A DNA stretch of 64,000 bases from Pseudomonas sp. Marseille-Q3773 (GCF_916618955.1 NZ_OU745390.1:5386001-5450000), one strand, 5' to 3'; shown: positions 26,824 through 36,750, numbered from the stretch's first letter. Numbers and translations are program-made. Notes: generated from the sequence alone by a model not told the origin.

Positions 26824-27671
26824 AGGTTGCAGTCATCCAGATGGTCAGCCAGGACGATGTGCTGGCCAACCTGCAACGCGCCGGTGCCCTGCTGGAGCAG
26901 GCAGCATCCGGCGGCGCGCGCCTGGCCGTGCTGCCGGAAAACTTCGCCGCCATGGGGCGCAAGGATGCCGCCGCCATCGGCCGCGCCGAAGCGCTGGGCG
27001 AAGGGCCTATCCTGCCATGGTTGAAACGCACCGCCCGCGACCTCAGGTTATGGATTGTCGCCGGTACCTTGCCGTTGCCACCGGTCGGTCAGCCCGAAGC
27101 CAAGGCCCATGCCTGTTCGTTGCTGATCGACGAACACGGCGAGGTGGCGGCACGCTATGACAAGCTGCACCTGTTCGATGTGGACGTCGCCGACAACCGT
27201 GGCCGCTATCGGGAGTCCGATGACTATGCCCATGGCGCCCAGGTGGTGGTAGCGGATACCCCGGTGGGGCGGCTGGGGTTGAGCGTGTGCTACGACCTGC
27301 GCTTCCCCGAGCTCTACAGCGCATTGCGTGCTGCGGGTGCGGAGCTGATCACGGCGCCGGCCGCCTTCACCGCGGTAACCGGCGCGGCTCACTGGGAGGT
27401 GCTGGTGCGCGCCCGCGCCATCGAAACCCAGTGCTACCTGCTGGCGGCAGCGCAGGGCGGTACCCACCCGGGGCCACGGGAAACCCATGGCCATGCGGCG
27501 ATCATCGACCCTTGGGGGCGCATCGTCGCGGAACAGGCGCACGGCGAAGCGGTACTGCTGGCCGAGCGCGACATCGACGAACAAGCGTCCATCCGGGCGC
27601 GCATGCCGGTGCTGTCGCACCGGCGCTTCTTTTCGCAGGACGCGTTGCGGCCTGCGCACACCTCGGAGTGA
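26820..27671 (+). CDS. Carbon-nitrogen hydrolase (Nit1-like; probable deaminated-glutathione amidase)
   Basis: 283-aa nitrilase-superfamily amidase. The Glu-Lys-Cys triad is visible: Glu40 in VLPENF, Lys115 in YDKLHLFD, Cys157 in [12 protein letters not shown]. It is closest to the Nit1/YbeM group that repairs deaminated glutathione, and this gene is conserved between yhdP and tldD in Pseudomonas. The substrate is inferred from subgroup. It overlaps yhdP by 4 bases (ATGA) and precedes tldD by 2 bp, so the three are cotranscribed. Confidence 0.88.
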   Translation: MKVAVIQMVSQDDVLANLQRAGALLEQAASGGARLAVLPENFAAMGRKDAAAIGRAEALGEGPILPWLKRTARDLRLWIVAGTLPLPPVGQPEAKAHACSLLIDEHGEVAARYDKLHLFDVDVADNRGRYRESDDYAHGAQVVVADTPVGRLGLSVCYDLRFPELYSALRAAGAELITAPAAFTAVTGAAHWEVLVRARAIETQCYLLAAAQGGTHPGPRETHGHAAIIDPWGRIVAEQAHGEAVLLAERDIDEQASIRARMPVLSHRRFFSQDALRPAHTSE

Positions 27672-27673
27672 CT

Positions 27674-29113
27674 ATGAGCCAGATGTTATCCACCGTCAGC
27701 GAACAGCTCCTGGCCCCAGGCGGCTTGACCCTGGACAGCCTGCAGAGCGTGCTCGGTGAGTTGGCCGGCCCCGGCATCGACGCCGCCGACCTGTATTTCC
27801 AGGGCCAGATCTCGGAAACCTGGGCGCTGGAAGACGGCATCGTCAAAGAGGGCAGCTTCAACCTGGACCAGGGCGTGGGCGTGCGTGCCCAGTCCGGCGA
27901 AAAGACCGGTTTTGCCTACAGCAACGCGATCAACCTCGAGGCGTTGACCTCGGCGGCCCGCGCCGCCCGTTCGATTTCGCGCGCCGGGCAGGACGGCAAG
28001 GTGCAGGCCTTCCGCAGCCAGGATGTAGCCGCCCTGTACCCCGCGGACAACCCGCTGGATGTGCTCAGCCGTGCCGAGAAGGTCGAGCTGCTGAAGCGGG
28101 TCGATGCCGCAACCCGTGCCCTTGACCCGCGCATCCAGCAGGTCAGCGTGAGCATGGCAGGGGTCTGGGAGCGCATCCTGGTCGCTGCGGCCGATGGCAG
28201 CCTGGCCGCCGATGTGCGCCCGCTGGTGCGCTTCAACGTCAGTGTCATCGTCGAGCAGAATGGCCGCCGCGAGCGGGGCGGGCAGGGCGGTGGCGGGCGT
28301 ACCGATTACCGCTTCTTCACCGAAGAGCGGGTCATGGGCTATGCCCGCGAAGCGCTGCGCCAGGCGCTGGTGAACCTGGAGGCGATCCCGGCGCCGGCCG
28401 GTACCTTGCCGGTGGTGCTGGGGTCGGGCTGGTCGGGCGTGCTGCTGCACGAGGCCGTCGGCCATGGCCTGGAGGGCGACTTCAACCGCAAGGGCAGTTC
28501 GGCGTTCAGTGGCCGCATCGGCGAGAAAGTGGCGTCGAGCCTGTGCACCATCGTTGACGACGGCACCTTGGAGGGCCGCCGCGGTTCGCTGAGCGTGGAT
28601 GATGAAGGCACACCGACCGAGTGCACCACGCTGATCGAAAATGGCGTGCTCAAAGGCTACATGCAGGACAAGCTGAACGCCCGCCTGATGGGCATGGCGG
28701 TGACCGGCAACGGGCGCCGGGAATCCTACGCCCACCTGCCGATGCCACGCATGACCAACACCTACATGCGTGCTGGCGAAAGCGACCCGCAGGAAATTAT
28801 CGCCTCGGTGAAAAAAGGCATCTACTGCGCCAACCTGGGCGGCGGTCAGGTGGATATCACCAGCGGCAAGTTCGTGTTCTCGACGAGTGAGGCCTACCTG
28901 ATCGAAGATGGCAAGATCACCGCGCCCGTGAAAGGGGCGACCTTGATTGGCAATGGCCCGGAGGCAATGAGCCGGGTGTCGATGGTTGGTAACGACCTGG
29001 CGCTGGACAGCGGAGTCGGGACGTGTGGCAAGGACGGGCAATCGGTGCCGGTCGGGGTCGGGCAGCCGACCTTGAAGCTGGATGCGATCACGGTGGGTGG
29101 TACGGGGGCGTGA
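27674..29113 (+). CDS. tldD: Metalloprotease TldD
   Basis: 479-aa zinc metalloprotease subunit. The HEXXXH zinc motif is present as [14 protein letters not shown] near residues 257-270. TldD works as a heterodimer with TldE/PmbA (encoded at 29778-31124), degrading unfolded peptides and, where present, maturing ribosomally made modified peptides such as microcin B17. The ATG at 27674 begins [20 protein letters not shown]. It is the last gene of the mreB-to-tldD run, ending in a hairpin. Confidence 0.96.
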   Translation: MSQMLSTVSEQLLAPGGLTLDSLQSVLGELAGPGIDAADLYFQGQISETWALEDGIVKEGSFNLDQGVGVRAQSGEKTGFAYSNAINLEALTSAARAARSISRAGQDGKVQAFRSQDVAALYPADNPLDVLSRAEKVELLKRVDAATRALDPRIQQVSVSMAGVWERILVAAADGSLAADVRPLVRFNVSVIVEQNGRRERGGQGGGGRTDYRFFTEERVMGYAREALRQALVNLEAIPAPAGTLPVVLGSGWSGVLLHEAVGHGLEGDFNRKGSSAFSGRIGEKVASSLCTIVDDGTLEGRRGSLSVDDEGTPTECTTLIENGVLKGYMQDKLNARLMGMAVTGNGRRESYAHLPMPRMTNTYMRAGESDPQEIIASVKKGIYCANLGGGQVDITSGKFVFSTSEAYLIEDGKITAPVKGATLIGNGPEAMSRVSMVGNDLALDSGVGTCGKDGQSVPVGVGQPTLKLDAITVGGTGA

Positions 29114-29121
29114 TGGCCTTG

Positions 29122-29140
29122 GGGGCCGCAAAGCGGCCCC
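29122..29140. terminator. Hairpin between convergent tldD and darP
   Basis: GGGGCCGC, AAA, GCGGCCCC: perfect 8-bp stem with a 3-nt loop, 8 bases after the tldD stop. It lacks a T-run on either strand. It is probably a shared 3'-end structure for the two convergent genes. Confidence 0.5.
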
Positions 29141-29147
29141 ATAGGGG

Positions 29148-29669
29148 TCAGCGCAAGCCGCGCTGCAATTCGTCGAGGTCGCGGATGTACTTGAACACCT
29201 TGCGCGCAGCGGCTGGCGGCTTGTTCCGCGCCTTTTCGTGCTGGGCATGGCGCACCAGTGAGCGCAACTGCTGGCGGTCGGTATCGGGGTACTCGTTGAC
29301 GAAGCGTTCGAGGTCTTCATCGTTACCGTCGATCAGCCGGTCGCGCCAGCGCTCCAGGCTGTGGAAACGCTCGTTGTACTGGCGCGTGGAGCTGTCCATC
29401 TGTTCGAGCAAGGCGTGGATCGCGTCCAGGTCCTGCACGCGCATCAGCTTGCCGACGAACGACATGTGCCGTTTGCGGGCGCCGTGGGCGGTATGCTTGC
29501 TGGCCTCGGCCAGGGCCTTGCGCAACTCGTCGGTCAACGGCAGGCGCGCCAAGGTATCAGCCTTGAGCGTGGTGAGGCGCTCGCCGAGTTCGACCAGCGC
29601 ATGCAGTTCACGCTTGATCTGGGTTTTGCTTTTTTCGCCGTCGAAGGCGTCGTCGTTTGAATCAACCAT
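29148..29669 (-). CDS. darP: Ribosome-associated assembly factor DarP (YjgA, DUF615)
   Basis: 173-aa basic helical protein of the DUF615 family. DarP/YjgA promotes late 50S subunit assembly in E. coli. Family stretches include [19 protein letters not shown] near residues 15-33, [13 protein letters not shown] and the ending [15 protein letters not shown]. It lies on the minus strand between tldD and pmbA, its common position in Pseudomonas. Confidence 0.92.
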   Translation of the reverse strand: MVDSNDDAFDGEKSKTQIKRELHALVELGERLTTLKADTLARLPLTDELRKALAEASKHTAHGARKRHMSFVGKLMRVQDLDAIHALLEQMDSSTRQYNERFHSLERWRDRLIDGNDEDLERFVNEYPDTDRQQLRSLVRHAQHEKARNKPPAAARKVFKYIRDLDELQRGLR

Positions 29670-29777
29670 GGTGGCAGTCCGCTAGAAATCGCCGCCATGA
29701 TAACCAGTCGGGGGCCGCTTGTCCGGCCCGGTCGTAGAATGATCCTTGCCGAACGCAGAATTTGAGTGGAGAGAACC

Positions 29778-31124
29778 ATGAGTGCAGTCCAGAGCGTAGG
29801 TCCCAAGGACCTGCCAGCTTTGCAGGAGCAGGTCGAGGCGATCATCGCCGAGGCGCGCCGCCAGGGGGCCAGCGCCTGCGAAGTGGCGGTGTCGCTGGAG
29901 CAGGGCCTGTCCACCACGGTACGCCAGCGCGAGGTCGAAACGGTCGAGTTCAATCGCGACCAGGGCTTTGGCATCACCCTCTATGTCGGCCAGCGCAAAG
30001 GCTCGGCCAGTACCTCGGCCAGTGGCCCGGAGGCCATTCGCGAGACCGTCGCCGCTGCCCTGGCGATTGCCAGGCATACGTCCGAGGACACATGTTCCGG
30101 CTTGGCCGATGCGGCGCTGATGGCCCGCGAAATTCCCGACCTTGACCTGTACCATGACTGGGATCTGGAGCCCGAGAAGGCGATCGAGATGGCGCTGGCC
30201 TGCGAGGCGGCGGCATTCGACGCCGACCCGCGCATCCAGAACGCTGATGGCACCACCCTCAATACCCATCAGGGATGCCGCGTATATGGCAACAGCCATG
30301 GCTTCATCGGTAGCTACGCTTCTACCCGGCACAGCCTGAGCTGCGTGATGATCGCCGAAGGCGATGGGCAGATGCAGCGCGACTACTGGTACGACGTGAA
30401 CCGTCAGGGCAACCTGTTGGCCGACCCGCGTAGCATTGGCATGCGCGCTGCCCAGCGTGCCGCCAGCCGGCTGGGGGCGCGGCCAGTGCCGACCTGCGAA
30501 GTGCCGGTGCTGTTTTCCGCCGAACTGGCCGGTGGCCTGTTCGGCAGCTTCCTGTCGGCCATTTCCGGCGGCAACCTGTACCGCAAGTCGTCGTTCCTTG
30601 AGGGCACCCTCGGCCAACGCCTGTTCCCTACCTGGTTGACCCTCGACGAGCGCCCTCATATTCCGCGCGCATTGGGCAGCGCAGCGTTCGATGGCGACGG
30701 CCTTGCGACCTATGCCAAGCCGTTCGTGGACAATGGTGAGCTGGTGTCCTACCTGCTGGGTACCTATTCCGGGCGCAAGCTGGGCCTGCCAAGTACGGCC
30801 AATGCCGGCGGCGTGCATAACCTGTTCGTCAGCCATGGTGTCGAAGACCAGGCGGCGCTGATCCGGCGCATGGGCCGCGGGTTGCTGGTGACCGAGCTGA
30901 TGGGGCATGGGCTGAACATGGTGACGGGCGATTATTCGCGTGGTGCGGCGGGCTTCTGGGTCGAGAATGGCGAGATCCAGCATGCGGTGCAGGAAGTGAC
31001 CATTGCCGGCAACATGAAGGACATGTTCCAGCAGATTGTGGCGATTGGCAGCGATCTTGAGACCCGCAGCAATATCCACACCGGCTCGGTGCTGATCGAG
31101 CGGATGACGGTGGCGGGTAGCTGA
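29778..31124 (+). CDS. pmbA: Metalloprotease partner PmbA/TldE
   Basis: 448-aa homologue and partner of TldD. It lacks the HEXXXH motif: the corresponding site reads LLVTELMGHGLNMVTGDYS, as is usual for TldE. The C-terminal ENGEIQHAVQEVTIAGNMKD is conserved. The ATG at 29778 is preceded by GGAGAG; a GTG four codons upstream (29766) is not preferred. It faces away from darP and ends at a T-tract terminator. Confidence 0.95.
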   Translation: MSAVQSVGPKDLPALQEQVEAIIAEARRQGASACEVAVSLEQGLSTTVRQREVETVEFNRDQGFGITLYVGQRKGSASTSASGPEAIRETVAAALAIARHTSEDTCSGLADAALMAREIPDLDLYHDWDLEPEKAIEMALACEAAAFDADPRIQNADGTTLNTHQGCRVYGNSHGFIGSYASTRHSLSCVMIAEGDGQMQRDYWYDVNRQGNLLADPRSIGMRAAQRAASRLGARPVPTCEVPVLFSAELAGGLFGSFLSAISGGNLYRKSSFLEGTLGQRLFPTWLTLDERPHIPRALGSAAFDGDGLATYAKPFVDNGELVSYLLGTYSGRKLGLPSTANAGGVHNLFVSHGVEDQAALIRRMGRGLLVTELMGHGLNMVTGDYSRGAAGFWVENGEIQHAVQEVTIAGNMKDMFQQIVAIGSDLETRSNIHTGSVLIERMTVAGS

Positions 31125-31143
31125 TCAGCAGAAGACAATTCAG

Positions 31144-31171
31144 TCCCGGCCTTCGAGCCGGGATTTTTGTT
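31144..31171 (+). terminator. Rho-independent terminator of pmbA
   Basis: TCCCGGC, 6-nt loop, GCCGGGA, then TTTTTGTTT. Canonical 7-bp GC stem with T-tract, 19 bp after the pmbA stop and upstream of the fagA promoter. Confidence 0.88.
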
Positions 31172-31185
31172 TCCGCACCTTTCCC

Positions 31186-31228
31186 TTGAATTGATACAGA
31201 TTATCAATTAATAATGAATATCATTACC
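31186..31228 (+). promoter_or_regulatory. Fur-regulated promoter of fagA-fumC
   Basis: AATAATGAATATCATTACC at 31210-31228 matches 15 of 19 positions of the Fur box GATAATGATAATCATTATC. A candidate sigma-70 promoter overlaps it: TTGAAT (31186-31191), 18-bp spacer, AATAAT (31210-31215). Fur with iron would thus cover the -10 and repress. The adjoining GATTATCAATTAAT suggests a second, overlapping Fur dimer site. In P. aeruginosa the fagA-fumC-sodA operon is Fur-repressed (established). Confidence 0.78.
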
Positions 31229-31241
31229 TAGCAACCCGGCG

Positions 31242-31643
31242 ATGATGTTCATGAAACCCGTCTTCCGCGAATTGCCCTACCTGGACAACTGGCGTTGGCT
31301 CAGCCTGCGCATCCGCTGCGCGCTCGAGCCCGACGAGCCGCGCCTGATCGAGCACTACCTGGCTGAAGGGCGCTATCTGGTGTGCTGCACCGAAACCTCG
31401 CCGTGGACAGTGGCTTTGAGCGCCTTCCGCCTGCTGCTGGATACCGCCTGCGACCGCATGCTGCCGTGGCATTGGCGCTGCCAGTGCCTGGACCAGGCCT
31501 GGCGCCCGCTACTGGACCTGCGCAACCTCGACCGCCAGGCCAACAACCAGCGGTGGCAACCTTACGCCCTGCAGCTGGCCAATTGCCGCCTGCTGCCGTC
31601 GATTTCCCCCGATGAACTGATGCAAGGATCTGAACATGAGTGA
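31242..31643 (+). CDS. fagA: Fur-associated small protein FagA
   Basis: 133-aa small soluble protein rich in Leu, Trp and Arg, beginning MMFMKPVFRELPYLDNWRWL, without a signal peptide or membrane helix. Position (first gene after the Fur box, 8-bp overlap with fumC) and composition match FagA of the P. aeruginosa fumC-sodA operon. Its biochemical function is unknown. Three in-frame ATGs occur at 31242, 31245 and 31251; none has a strong Shine-Dalgarno site, so the exact start is uncertain. Confidence 0.8.
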   Translation: MMFMKPVFRELPYLDNWRWLSLRIRCALEPDEPRLIEHYLAEGRYLVCCTETSPWTVALSAFRLLLDTACDRMLPWHWRCQCLDQAWRPLLDLRNLDRQANNQRWQPYALQLANCRLLPSISPDELMQGSEHE

Positions 31644-33012
31644 TACCCGTATCGAGCGTGACAGCATGGGCGAACTGCAGGTACCGGCCCAGGCCCTGTA
31701 CGGTGCCCAGACCCAGCGCGCGGTCGACAATTTCCCGATCAGCGGCCAGCGCATGCCCGCCCAGTTCATTCGTGCGCTGCTGTTGGCCAAGGCTGCGGCG
31801 GCCAAGGCCAACGTCGAGCTGCAACAGCTGTCCATGGCGCAGGGTGGGGCCATCGTCAGCGCCGTCGAACAACTGCTGGCGGGGGATTTCATCCAGCACT
31901 TCCCGGTGGATGTGTTCCAGACCGGTTCCGGCACCAGCTCGAACATGAACGCCAACGAGGTGATCGCCACCTTGGCCAGCCGTGCCCTGGGTGACACTGT
32001 CAGCGCCAACGACCATGTCAACTGTGGGCAGAGCAGCAATGACATCATCCCCACTACCATCCATGTCAGCGCTGCCTTGGCCCTGCACGAGCAGCTGCTG
32101 CCCGCCTTGGCGCATCTGGTGCAGGTGATCGAGGTCAAGTCGAAGCAAGTGCATCAGTACGTCAAGACTGGCCGCACGCACCTGATGGATGCCATGCCAG
32201 TACGCATGAGCCAGGTGCTGGATGGCTGGGCTGCACAGCTCAACGGAGCCAAGGCACATATCGAAGCCACCCTGCCGAGCTTGCAGGCGTTGGCCCAGGG
32301 TGGGACCGCAGTGGGTACCGGCATCAACGCGCACCCGCAATTCGCTGCCAGCTTCGCCCGTCAGCTCAGCAGCCTGACCCGGATCGAGTTTTCCCCTGGG
32401 CAGAATCTGTTCGCCCTGATCGGCTCGCAGGACACCGCCGTAGCCCTGTCCGGCCAGCTCAAGACGGCTGCGGTGGCGTTGATGAAGATCGCCAACGACC
32501 TGCGCTGGATGAACTCCGGGCCCCTGGCCGGCCTGGGTGAGATCGAGCTGCAAGGCCTGCAGCCGGGCTCATCGATCATGCCAGGCAAGGTCAACCCGGT
32601 GATTCCGGAAGCCACCGCGATGGTCGCCGCCCAGGTGATCGGCAATGACGCCACCATCGCCATTGCTGGTCAATCCGGCAACTTCGAGCTGAATGTGATG
32701 CTGCCGGTCATTGCCCGGAACCTGCTGGAAAGCATCGAGCTGATGGCCAATGCCAGCCGCCTGCTGGCCGACAAGGCTATCGCCAGCTTCAGGGTCAACG
32801 ACAGCAAACTCAAGGAGGCCCTGGCGCGCAACCCGATCCTGGTCACGGCGCTGAACCCGATCATTGGCTACCTTAAGGCCGCCGAAATCGCCAAGACTGC
32901 CTACCAGCAGGGGCGCCCGATCATCGATGTGGCACAGGAGCATACCGATCTGTCGCGTGAGCAACTGGAAACGCTGCTGGACCCGGAGAAGCTCACCGCT
33001 GGCGGTCTCTGA
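31636..33012 (+). CDS. fumC: Class II fumarate hydratase FumC
   Basis: 458-aa iron-free fumarase (fumarate to malate in the TCA cycle), used when iron is scarce or oxidants damage the Fe-S fumarases. The signature GSSIMPGKVNP lies near residues 312-322 and the active-site region VNCGQSSNDIIPTT at 131-144. AAGGAT lies eight bases before the ATG. It overlaps fagA by 8 bases, so it is iron-repressed from the same promoter. No sodA or companion gene follows, unlike the operon I remember from other pseudomonads. Confidence 0.97.
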   Translation: MSDTRIERDSMGELQVPAQALYGAQTQRAVDNFPISGQRMPAQFIRALLLAKAAAAKANVELQQLSMAQGGAIVSAVEQLLAGDFIQHFPVDVFQTGSGTSSNMNANEVIATLASRALGDTVSANDHVNCGQSSNDIIPTTIHVSAALALHEQLLPALAHLVQVIEVKSKQVHQYVKTGRTHLMDAMPVRMSQVLDGWAAQLNGAKAHIEATLPSLQALAQGGTAVGTGINAHPQFAASFARQLSSLTRIEFSPGQNLFALIGSQDTAVALSGQLKTAAVALMKIANDLRWMNSGPLAGLGEIELQGLQPGSSIMPGKVNPVIPEATAMVAAQVIGNDATIAIAGQSGNFELNVMLPVIARNLLESIELMANASRLLADKAIASFRVNDSKLKEALARNPILVTALNPIIGYLKAAEIAKTAYQQGRPIIDVAQEHTDLSREQLETLLDPEKLTAGGL

Positions 33013-33024
33013 CCCTGCATCGCT

Positions 33025-33061
33025 GCCCAGGGTTGCCAGGCGTCGAGCCGCTGCCCTGGGC
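33025..33061. terminator. Long-loop hairpin between convergent fumC and ptsO
   Basis: GCCCAGGG at 33025-33032 pairs with CCCTGGGC at 33054-33061 (perfect 8-bp arms, 21-nt loop). It sits in the 53-bp gap between the two convergent genes. It has no strong T-tract. Confidence 0.4.
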
Positions 33062-33065
33062 GGGT

Positions 33066-33338
33066 TTACTCGCCTTCGTCGAAATAGTTGTTGATCAACT
33101 CGACCAGCGCTTGCATGGCTTCGTCGTCCTGATCCCCTTCGGTATGCAGGTACACCTGGGTGCCTTTGCCTGCCGCCAGCATCATTACCGCCATGATGCT
33201 CTTGCCATCCACCAGCTTGTCCGGCGCGCGGCCGACCCTGACCTGGCAGGGGAAGCGGCCGGCCACGCCGACAAACTTGGCTGCCGCCCGGGCGTGCAGC
33301 CCCAGCTTGTTGATGATGGTGATTTCACGGGCGGGCAT
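33066..33338 (-). CDS. ptsO: Nitrogen-PTS phosphocarrier NPr (HPr family)
   Basis: 90-aa HPr-like phosphocarrier of the nitrogen phosphotransferase system. It receives phosphate from PtsP (EINtr) at His15 (INKLGLHARAAAKF) and passes it to PtsN. The serine region KSIMAVMMLAA is also kept. It is the last gene of the rpoN-hpf-ptsN-rapZ-ptsO run, 19 bp after rapZ. The combination with ptsN and rpoN tells NPr from the sugar HPr. Confidence 0.94.
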   Translation of the reverse strand: MPAREITIINKLGLHARAAAKFVGVAGRFPCQVRVGRAPDKLVDGKSIMAVMMLAAGKGTQVYLHTEGDQDDEAMQALVELINNYFDEGE

Positions 33339-33357
33339 CGTGGGGCGGATCCTTGGG

Positions 33358-34212
33358 CTAGAGGTCGCGGTGGCGAACCTGGACGTTTTTCAGGGATTGC
33401 TGCAGCAACTGGCCGAGGCGTTCGGTGAGGTATACCGAACGGTGGTGGCCGCCAGTGCAGCCAATGGCAATGGTGACATAGGCGCGGTTGCTGGCAGCGA
33501 AGCGGGGCAGCCACTTGAGGAGGTAGCTGGAAATGTCGTTGAACATTTCTTCGACGTCCGGCTGGGCGGCCAGATAATCGATCACCGGTTGCTCGAGGCC
33601 GGAATGCTCACGCAACTCGGGCTTCCAGTAGGGGTTGGGCAGGCAGCGCACGTCGAACACCAGGTCGGCATCGACCGGCATGCCGCGCTTGAAACCGAAC
33701 GACTCGACCAGGAATGCCGTGCCAGGCTCGGGCTGGTTCAGCAGGCGCAGCTTGATCGAATCCCGCAACTGGTAGAGGTTCAGGCTGGTGGTGTCGATTT
33801 TCAGGTCGGCCAGGTCGGAAATCGGCCCAAGCAGTTCGCTCTCCACGCGGATTGCCTCTGCCAGCGAACGGTCGGCATTGGTCAGCGGGTGGCGTCGGCG
33901 GGTTTCCGAAAAGCGCTTGAGCAGGGTGTCTTCGTCCGCATCCAGGAACAGTACGTCGCACTTGATATGCCGGGCGCGGGCCTCCTCGAGCAACTCGGGG
34001 AAACGGGACAGATGGCTGGGCAGGTTGCGTGCGTCGATCGACACGGCGACCTTGGGTTGCAGCAGCTCGGTATTGATCAGGGCATTTTCCGCCAGCTGCG
34101 GCAACAGCCCGGCGGGCAGGTTGTCAATGCAGTAGAAACCATGGTCTTCCAGGACGTCGAGGGCGGTGCTCTTGCCGGAGCCGGAGCGGCCGCTGACGAT
34201 GATCAGGCGCAT
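33358..34212 (-). CDS. rapZ: RNase adapter protein RapZ (YvcJ/YhbJ family)
   Basis: 284-aa nucleotide-binding protein with Walker [10 protein letters not shown] at about residues 8-16 and C-terminal signature [11 protein letters not shown] and [13 protein letters not shown]. In E. coli RapZ steers the GlmZ sRNA to RNase E and controls GlmS. Pseudomonas lacks the classic GlmY/GlmZ pair, so its target here is unclear. It is 3 bp after ptsN. Confidence 0.93.
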   Translation of the reverse strand: MRLIIVSGRSGSGKSTALDVLEDHGFYCIDNLPAGLLPQLAENALINTELLQPKVAVSIDARNLPSHLSRFPELLEEARARHIKCDVLFLDADEDTLLKRFSETRRRHPLTNADRSLAEAIRVESELLGPISDLADLKIDTTSLNLYQLRDSIKLRLLNQPEPGTAFLVESFGFKRGMPVDADLVFDVRCLPNPYWKPELREHSGLEQPVIDYLAAQPDVEEMFNDISSYLLKWLPRFAASNRAYVTIAIGCTGGHHRSVYLTERLGQLLQQSLKNVQVRHRDL

Positions 34213-34215
34213 GTC

Positions 34216-34680
34216 TCAGTGCTCGTTCTGTACGTCCAGGACAACCTGGAACAGGGCCTCGCTGCTGGTGGCCGCACGCAGGCGATCACGCACCTCCTTG
34301 CGATCAAGCATGCTGGCAATCTGGCGCAGCAGTTCCAGATGAGCATCGGTGGCGGCTTCTGGCACCAGCAGGACGAACAGCAGGTCCACCGGAGCACCAT
34401 CGATGGCGTCATAGTCGATCGGGGCTTCCAGGTGCAGCAGGGCGCTGACCGGAGCCGAGCATCCGTGGAGCCGGCAGTGGGGAATGGCAATGCCATTGCC
34501 GAAACCGGTCGAGCCGAGTTTTTCCCGGGCAACCAGTTTTTCGAAGATGTCCTGCATCTCCAGTTCCGGCACTTGTTCGGAGATGATGGTGGCGACCTTT
34601 TCCAGGGCGCGCTTCTTGCTGCCACCCGGCACGTTCACCAGGGAACGGCCGGGGGTCAGGATGGTTTCAAGTCGGATCAT
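34216..34680 (-). CDS. ptsN: Nitrogen-regulatory PTS protein PtsN (EIIA-Ntr)
   Basis: 154-aa EIIA-fold regulator. The phospho-acceptor is His68 in GIAIPHCRL, the residue studied in P. putida PtsN. It controls carbon/nitrogen balance, K+ transport and pyruvate dehydrogenase activity by its phosphorylation state. It lies between hpf and rapZ, the normal position downstream of rpoN. Confidence 0.96.
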   Translation of the reverse strand: MIRLETILTPGRSLVNVPGGSKKRALEKVATIISEQVPELEMQDIFEKLVAREKLGSTGFGNGIAIPHCRLHGCSAPVSALLHLEAPIDYDAIDGAPVDLLFVLLVPEAATDAHLELLRQIASMLDRKEVRDRLRAATSSEALFQVVLDVQNEH

Positions 34681-34692
34681 GGATGAGGGGGA

Positions 34693-35001
34693 TCAGCGGG
34701 CAGCTGCACCTTGCAGCAGGCTCTGCTGTTTTTCCTTGTGTTTTTTCAGTTGGCGGTCGAGCTTGTCGGCCAAGGCATCGATCGCTGCATACATGTCTTC
34801 GTGTTCGGCGTTGGCAACCACTTCGCCGCCGGGAATCTGCAGGGTCGCCTCGACCTTCTGCTGCAGCTTCTCGACCTTCATGATGACCTGCACGTTGGTG
34901 ATCTTGTCGAAGTGACTTTCCACGCGGGCGAGCTTTTCAAGCACGTAATCGCGCAGTGGCTGGGTGACTTCTACATGCTGTCCACTGATATTGACTTGCA
35001 T
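34693..35001 (-). CDS. hpf: Short-form ribosome hibernation promoting factor HPF
   Basis: 102-aa basic protein that binds the 30S A/P sites and promotes 100S ribosome dimers in stationary phase. The ATG at 34999-35001 follows AAAGGAG; MQVNISGQHVEVTQPLRDYV is the typical N-terminus. Its length marks the short form without the C-terminal dimerisation domain. It lies 79 bp after rpoN. Confidence 0.95.
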   Translation of the reverse strand: MQVNISGQHVEVTQPLRDYVLEKLARVESHFDKITNVQVIMKVEKLQQKVEATLQIPGGEVVANAEHEDMYAAIDALADKLDRQLKKHKEKQQSLLQGAAAR

Positions 35002-35080
35002 ACAGCTTCTCCTTTGTTGCCCGTGCATAAAGAGGCAGGTCTTGCACCTGCCCCACAAACGCTGTGGCGCATCTCAGGGG

Positions 35081-36574
35081 CTACATCAGTCGCTTGCGTT
35101 CGCTCGACGGTGCGATGCCGAGAGACTCGCGGTACTTGGCGACGGTGCGACGGGCTACCTGGATGCCTTGTGCCTCCAGTAAACCAGCGATCTTGCTGTC
35201 ACTCAATGGCTTTTTCTGATTTTCCGCCGCAACCAGTTTCTTGATGATCGCGCGGATCGCCGTGGACGAGCATTCGCCGCCTTCGGAGGTGCTCACGTGG
35301 CTGGAGAAAAAGTATTTCAGTTCGTAGATGCCACGCGGCGTGTGCATGTATTTCTGCGTGGTAACCCGCGAAATGGTCGACTCGTGCATGCCCACGGCCT
35401 CGGCGATGTCATGCAGCACCAGGGGTTTCATCGCTTCGTCGCCGTGGTCGAGGAAGCCGCGCTGGTGCTCGACGATCTGCGTGGCCACCTTCATCAGGGT
35501 CTCGTTGCGGCTTTGCAGGCTCTTGATGAACCAGCGCGCTTCCTGCAGCTGGTTGCGCATGAAGGTGTTGTCGGCACTGGTATCGGCCCGGCGCACAAAA
35601 CCGGCGTACTGCGGGTTGACGCGCAGGCGCGGGATGGCCTCCTGGTTCAGCTCCACCAGCCAGCGGTCATTGTTCTTGCGCACGATGACGTCGGGCACCA
35701 CGTATTCAGGCTCGCTGGACTCGATCTGCGACCCCGGGCGCGGGTTGAGGCTCTGCACCAGCTCGATGACCTGGCGCAGCTCGTCCTCCTTGATTTTCAT
35801 GCGCCGCATCAACTGGCTGTAGTCGCGGCTACCGAGCAGGTCGATGAAATCGGTGACCAGGCGCTTGGCTTCGTTCATCCACGGGGTGTTGGCTGGCAGC
35901 TGGCGCAGTTGCAGCAGCAGGCATTCGCCGAGGTTGCGAGCGCCGACGCCGGCCGGCTCGAACTGCTGGATACGGTGCAGTACCGCTTCGACTTCGTCCA
36001 GCTCGATATCCAGCTCAGGGTCGAAACCGGCGCAGATTTCCTCGAGGGTGTCTTCCAGGTAGCCCTGGCCATTGATGCTGTCGATCAGGGTGACGGCGAT
36101 CAGGCGGTCGGTATCCGACATCGGTGCCAGGTTCAGCTGCCACAGCAGGTGGCTTTGCAGGCTTTCACCGGCCGATGTCCGCGTGGTGAAGTCCCATTCG
36201 TCATCGTCGCTGCTCGGCAGGCTGCTGGCGCTGGTCTGGTAGATGTCTTCCCAGGCGGTGTCGACCGGCAGCTCGTTGGGAATGCGCTCGCTCCACTCAC
36301 CGTCTTCAAGGTTATCGGCACTGCTGGTGCTTTCCTGGAAGCTGTTGTCCTGGACTTCGGCGACCGGTTTGTTCTCGGCGTTGTCCGCCATCGGGTCGCT
36401 GTTATCGAAGTCGTCGCCGTCTTCCTGACGTTCGAGCATCGGGTTCGACTCCAGCGCTTCCTGGATTTCCTGTTGGAGGTCCAGGGTGGAGAGCTGGAGC
36501 AGGCGGATGGCCTGTTGCAACTGCGGCGTCATCGTCAGTTGCTGGCCCATTTTTAGGACGAGCGATGGTTTCAT
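35081..36574 (-). CDS. rpoN: RNA polymerase sigma-54 factor RpoN
   Basis: 497-aa sigma-54. N-terminal region I is Gln/Leu-rich ([20 protein letters not shown]), region II is acidic (about 45-115, many D/E), and the C-terminus carries the RpoN box [12 protein letters not shown]. It directs transcription at -24/-12 promoters with AAA+ activators: nitrogen, C4-dicarboxylate, flagellar and xylene/toluene pathways in P. putida. Own promoter likely in the 176-bp gap after lptB. Confidence 0.98.
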
Positions 36575-36667
36575 GGCTGGGGCTTAATACCTTGTTCGCC
36601 GGCGCGCATGCGCCATCCACTACACGGGGGCGCCGGAGCGCCAGATCAAGCAAGTTTTATGCCTTAA

Positions 36668-36696
36668 ATTGTAGCGTTTGCCTAGAGCACCGTAAC
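36668..36696 (-). promoter_or_regulatory. Candidate sigma-70 promoter for rpoN
   Basis: On the minus strand GTTACG, 17-bp spacer, TACAAT (5 of 6 for -10; 3 of 6 for -35). This places the start of transcription about 87 nt before the rpoN ATG. It would allow rpoN-hpf-ptsN-rapZ-ptsO to be expressed apart from lptB. Confidence 0.4.
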
Positions 36697-36750
36697 AACT
36701 TTACCCCCCGTTGCAGGGCGAATTGCCAGCGCTCCAGGCGCGTGCCAGGG

